Both the position numbers and the translations under genes were made by a program. From UMGS1370 sp046957575 (GTDB lineage: Bacteria > Bacillota > Clostridia > Lachnospirales > Lachnospiraceae), in the NCBI GenBank assembly GCA_046957575.1, contig JBKUOG010000009.1, forward strand, positions 50,157 to 114,156: 64,000 nt of DNA, given 5' to 3'. Numbering within the stretch: position 1 is the stretch's first letter; each line of letters begins with the position of its first letter. Positions 61,529-64,000 of this stretch are shown piece by piece. Below the pieces are notes generated by a model that worked only from the letters and a program-made list of their open reading frames with translations, was not told the origin of the DNA and searched no databases.

Positions 61529-61647
61529 AAAACATGAGTAAGCAGCCATTTTTCGTAGAAAAATGAGGGGATTACAAATGTTTTTGAGGATTGCAAAAGC
61601 ACATTGTGCGAAGCAATCCAGTATCAAATGGCAACAGGAGTAGAATT

Positions 61648-62580
61648 ATGGAAAATGAAAAGAAGCGCCTTTCAGTGGTAGTTTCTGTATACAATGAGGA
61701 AAAAGCGCTGGATCAGTTTTATCAGGAGACGAAAAGCGTGCTGGACAGCCTTTCCTGGGACTGGGAACTGTTATTTGTCAACGACGGAAGTGCAGATGGC
61801 AGCAAAGAGGTGCTGGACCGGCTGGCCAGTCAGGAGAGACGGGTAAAAGTCATTTCTTTTTCCAGAAATTTTGGCCATGAGTCGGCTATGATTGCGGGAA
61901 TTGATTACAGTACCGGAGACGGCATTGTCTGCATGGATGCAGATTTGCAGCATCCGCCGGAGTATCTGCCGGAAATTGTGAAAAAGATGGAAGAAGGGTA
62001 TCAGGTGATTACCATGGTGCGCACCAGCAATGCCAGCGCCGGAGCCGTTAAAAATCTTGCCTCCAATGCGTTTTATGCAGTAATTAACCGGATGTCCGAT
62101 GTACACTTTGAGCCAAATGCCTCCGATTTCTTTGCCATCAGCCGTCAGGCGGCAGATGTGTTAAAGACTAATTACAGAGAAAAAGTCCGGTTTTTAAGAG
62201 GATATGTTCAGAATATCGGGTTTCGGAAAACGTCGATTTCGTATGAAGCCCGTCCCCGGGTTGCGGGGGAAAGCAAATACAGTCTGAAAAAGCTGTTCCG
62301 TTTTTCCGTAAATACCATTATGTGTTTTTCCAATATGCCATTAAAACTGGGAATTTTTGCAGGAATCTTTTCAGCCCTTATTGGTATCGGCGTTTTGATT
62401 TATACACTGTGTACCAGGCAGGGAGCGCCCAGCGGTTATGCTACCATTGTTGTGCTGATGTGTTTTATGTTTGCCATGATGTTTGTGGTTATCGGCGTAA
62501 TTGGGGAGTATATTTCCGTATTGTTTAATGAATTAAAGGATCGTCCCATTTACATTGTGGAAGATGTTAAAAACCTGTAA
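61648..62580 (+). CDS. Membrane-anchored GT2 (DPM1/GtrB/ArnC-like)
   Basis: 310 residues. SVVVSVYNEEKALDQFYQ, LLFVNDGSADGSKEVLD and CMDADLQHPPEYLPEI are strongly DPM1/GtrB-like. Two C-terminal membrane helices at ~230-290 (LGIFAGIFSALIGIGVLIYT, FMFAMMFVVIGVIGEYISV) match GtrB-type enzymes that load a sugar on undecaprenyl phosphate. Such an enzyme would supply the GT-C-like proteins at 51774-57413. The frame opens at 61591; ATG 61648 follows CAGGAG. Confidence 0.9.
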   Translation: MENEKKRLSVVVSVYNEEKALDQFYQETKSVLDSLSWDWELLFVNDGSADGSKEVLDRLASQERRVKVISFSRNFGHESAMIAGIDYSTGDGIVCMDADLQHPPEYLPEIVKKMEEGYQVITMVRTSNASAGAVKNLASNAFYAVINRMSDVHFEPNASDFFAISRQAADVLKTNYREKVRFLRGYVQNIGFRKTSISYEARPRVAGESKYSLKKLFRFSVNTIMCFSNMPLKLGIFAGIFSALIGIGVLIYTLCTRQGAPSGYATIVVLMCFMFAMMFVVIGVIGEYISVLFNELKDRPIYIVEDVKNL

Positions 62581-62618
62581 AAAACCTTTTTTTTACGAAA
62601 TTTTTAGAAAATCAGTTC

Positions 62619-62647
62619 TTGTATGTTCCATAGTTTCATAGTATAAT
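62619..62647 (+). promoter_or_regulatory. Sigma-A promoter for the HPr-like gene
   Basis: TTGTAT (62619-62624), 17-base spacer, TATAAT (62642-62647). Confidence 0.7.
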
Positions 62648-62716
62648 GATCGTACATTGAGAAGCCTGAAAGAAACTGAGTGACAATCGCTTTAAGTGTT
62701 TAATGGGGTGATGTGT

Positions 62717-62962
62717 ATGTTGACAAAGAAAGTTGACATTCTTGCCCCGTATCGGACGTTGCCGATATCCTATCTTGTAAGGACCGCGAATCAATTTACC
62801 TGTGATATTTATATCCAGGGTGACGCCACAAAGATTAATGTAAAGGATTATGAGGCGATGCAGACGGGGTTGCAGCCGCGGGGAGACAGTCTGGTATTCT
62901 ATTTGGAAGGGAGTGACGAAGGAGAGGCGGAGTTAAGGCTTCGGCGCCTGTTCAGAGTTTAA
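62717..62962 (+). CDS. HPr-like protein lacking the phosphorylatable His
   Basis: 81 residues that align with HPr in length and hydrophobic pattern: TLPISYLVRTANQFTCDIYI corresponds to the helix-1/strand-2 region and SDEGEAELRLRRLF to the last helix with its GxDExxA motif. The active-site G-x-HAR-P is replaced by a stretch without His, and the position-46 region reads VKDYEAMQT. It is thus probably not a phosphocarrier. A GTG at 62696 opens the frame; ATG 62717 after GGGGTG is preferred. It has its own promoter. Confidence 0.6.
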   Translation: MLTKKVDILAPYRTLPISYLVRTANQFTCDIYIQGDATKINVKDYEAMQTGLQPRGDSLVFYLEGSDEGEAELRLRRLFRV

Positions 62963-63023
62963 TATGGTACATAGTAAAGAGAAAAGGCTGACGTACAGCT
63001 AACCGGTTCTGGTTGGATGACGG

Positions 63024-63081
63024 CAGCCTTGATTCTTGTCCGCGTAAGCTGGCAAGAAGATGCAAGGCTGAACTGTTGCAT
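63024..63081 (+). ncRNA. Structured RNA-like element, copy 2
   Basis: CAGCCTTG (63024-63031) pairs with CAAGGCTG (63063-63070) and encloses a small hairpin CTTGTC (63035-63040) / GGCAAG (63051-63056) capped by GC-GTAA-GC. Compared with copy 1 at 22147-22168 the hairpin has an A-to-G change that preserves pairing (T-A becomes T-G), and the closing stem differs in sequence but still pairs. The shared 3' flank is GATGCA, then AACTGTT. No terminator separates it from the downstream gene, so it would lie in that gene's 5' region. Confidence 0.5.
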
Positions 63082-63114
63082 AGAATGAGGACAGGTTTTT
63101 AGGAGACAAAAGGT

Positions 63115-63393
63115 ATGCTGAAAATTTATTATGGAAATATGCCGGAAGCGGTGTTTAATACCTCTGTATATTTTAAAAATGTAAATGAACGGAATAAGAT
63201 TTTTAATGCCTCAACCTGCGGGGACAACTGTGCAAAATGGATTTTAAGACTGGCAGAGACAGAAGACCTTACAACGAACCTTCGCCATCTGATGAACTTT
63301 GGCAGCGGTACATTTGAGATATGTATTCTCAATATCAACCAGATCGTTCATACTATGAAAGAACTTGTTCCGATTGCAGGACTTTATGTATAG
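63115..63393 (+). CDS. DUF4869-like small protein, probably internally shortened
   Basis: 92 residues. The N-terminus MLKIYYGNMPEAVFNTSVYF and the segment FNASTCGDNCAKWILRLAE recall DUF4869 proteins, which as I remember are around 140-150 residues with ~50 more between these two parts. The join falls near KNVNERNKIF, so an in-frame internal deletion is possible. Function of the family is unknown. AGGAGAC precedes the ATG. Confidence 0.55.
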   Translation: MLKIYYGNMPEAVFNTSVYFKNVNERNKIFNASTCGDNCAKWILRLAETEDLTTNLRHLMNFGSGTFEICILNINQIVHTMKELVPIAGLYV

Positions 63394-63424
63394 GAGATCT
63401 GCAAATGAGCATCTCTTTTTTTAC
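63391..63424 (+). terminator. Possible terminator after the DUF4869-like gene
   Basis: GGAGAT and ATCTCT enclose a ~12-base loop followed by TTTTTTT. The stem is short. Confidence 0.5.
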
Positions 63425-63485
63425 AATAGATTACACACAATAGAATAACAGCCAATAAACATATTGATACTTCCAAACAAAATAA

Positions 63486-63529
63486 CAGAGCCAATAACCA
63501 CATCTGAAATCTGCGTGTTATCGGCTCTG
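63486..63529 (-). terminator. Terminator for the minus-strand MATE remnant
   Basis: CAGAGCC-ATAAC and GTTAT-GGCTCTG form a ~12-bp stem with one mismatch. On the minus strand it is followed by TTATTTTGTTTG. Confidence 0.55.
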
Positions 63530-63600
63530 CGTCTGTGCGTCCGGCTCTTGGATAACGGATATATTCTTCTGTTTTCTACTAAACTTTTCTCGGATATGCT

Positions 63601-63981
63601 TTATATATGTTCCAGTTCTGTCGCAGTTGCTAACTGTGTTTCATTTTTTCTCTGCGGAAGAGAAGGAAGCATCTTATACAAATGTCGTTTTTCTCTTACA
63701 ACAAGAATGACAGACAATAATAAAGCTAATGCGTCACTGACAGGCTGAGCAATAAAAATCCCATTGATACCCCATAATAGCGGGAAAAGATAAATAAATG
63801 GGATCAAGAGCAAAATTTGCCTTAAAAATGTAATCATAATAGACGGGATTGGTTTTGCAATCGACTGAAAAAATGTTGTTACCAGCATGACAAATCCCAA
63901 AATCGGTGTAATACAAAAGTTATTTCTCAATCCAACAACCCCAACTTGAGCGTGTGAAGAAAAGTCTGTAATTAAGATCTT
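63601..63981 (-). pseudogene. C-terminal fragment of a MATE-family efflux transporter
   Basis: On the minus strand ~126 codons read a MATE C-terminal half: GFVMLVTTFFQSIAKPIPSI, FLRQILLLIPFIYLFPLLWG, and INGIFIAQPVSDALALLLSV, three membrane segments with the usual spacing, ending in a charged tail. In this frame a TAG occurs at 63982-63984, only ~16 bases from the window edge, and no convincing start or ribosome binding site lies between. The gene is therefore broken by a stop or a frameshift, or the remaining part lies beyond the edge in another frame. The fragment alone cannot transport. Confidence 0.6.
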
Positions 63982-64000
63982 CTATGATAATGATTGGGGC

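Noticed and set aside
63464..63748. Plus-strand 94-codon open frame near the right edge
   Set aside because: It overlaps the minus-strand MATE fragment, which has real membrane-protein character, and it has no ribosome binding site.
1..64000. CRISPR arrays, IS elements, prophage genes, tRNA or rRNA genes
   Set aside because: I saw no regular spaced repeats, transposase, integrase or structural phage genes, and no tRNA or rRNA signature; the only short tandem array is the 16-bp repeat at 58171-58234.

Overview
The window looks like chromosomal DNA of a Gram-positive, low-to-mid GC gut Firmicute, most likely a Lachnospiraceae-type Clostridia. The reasons are strong AGGAGG ribosome binding sites, sigma-A promoters, murC followed by dnaD-like and dnaI-like genes, an S-box upstream of metK, a preQ1 leader upstream of queT, a cellobiose-type PTS, and two long glycan (capsule, teichoic acid or exopolysaccharide) operons. 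Almost every gene is on the plus strand. I see no rRNA, tRNA, CRISPR array or insertion sequence. | Region A (1-21.4 kb) is one tightly packed, visibly AT-richer glycan operon that enters from the left edge. Its most notable part is a four-enzyme set matching the Campylobacter jejuni Cj1415-Cj1418 pathway for cytidine diphosphoramidate, the activated donor of capsular O-methyl phosphoramidate: L-glutamine kinase-like (3253-5604), gamma-glutamyl-CDP-amidate hydrolase-like (5615-6211), CTP:phosphoglutamine cytidylyltransferase-like (6226-7005) and an APS-kinase-like cytidine diphosphoramidate kinase (1485-2012). A formyltransferase-like protein and an unrecognised protein sit inside the set. Further along are two radical SAM enzymes, glycosyltransferases, an IspD/TarI-like cytidylyltransferase, an epimerase-GT2 fusion, LicD, a three-gene UDP-L-aminosugar pathway (probably UDP-L-QuiNAc) and FkbM methyltransferases. 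A small Rossmann-like module recurs about nine times, attached to unrelated enzyme domains. | Region B (21.4-41.4 kb) is housekeeping and metabolism: queT, an HPr-like gene, a YitT-type membrane protein, murC, a DnaA-box-rich intergenic region, dnaD-like and dnaI/dnaC-like genes, prs, an RpiR-regulated cellobiose PTS with a 6-phospho-beta-glucosidase and a ROK kinase, a secreted propeller/C39-like protein, murA, metK and a ZIP metal transporter. | Region C (41.4-62.6 kb) is a second, GC-richer glycan operon. It has an ABC exporter ATPase with a Wzt-type C-terminal domain but no adjacent permease, a methyltransferase, a kinase-like/GT2/GT4 fusion, an M42 peptidase, the complete GDP-D-glycero-alpha-D-manno-heptose pathway (GmhA, HddA, GmhB, HddC), three large membrane proteins, the CDP-4-keto-3,6-dideoxyglucose pathway (RfbF, RfbG, RfbH), a second LicD and a membrane-anchored GT2. 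| Region D (62.6-64 kb) has a degenerate HPr-like gene, a DUF4869-like small gene and a broken MATE transporter end on the minus strand. A short structured RNA-like element with a GNRA-capped hairpin occurs twice, at 22.0-22.2 kb and 63.0-63.1 kb, each time next to an HPr-like gene.
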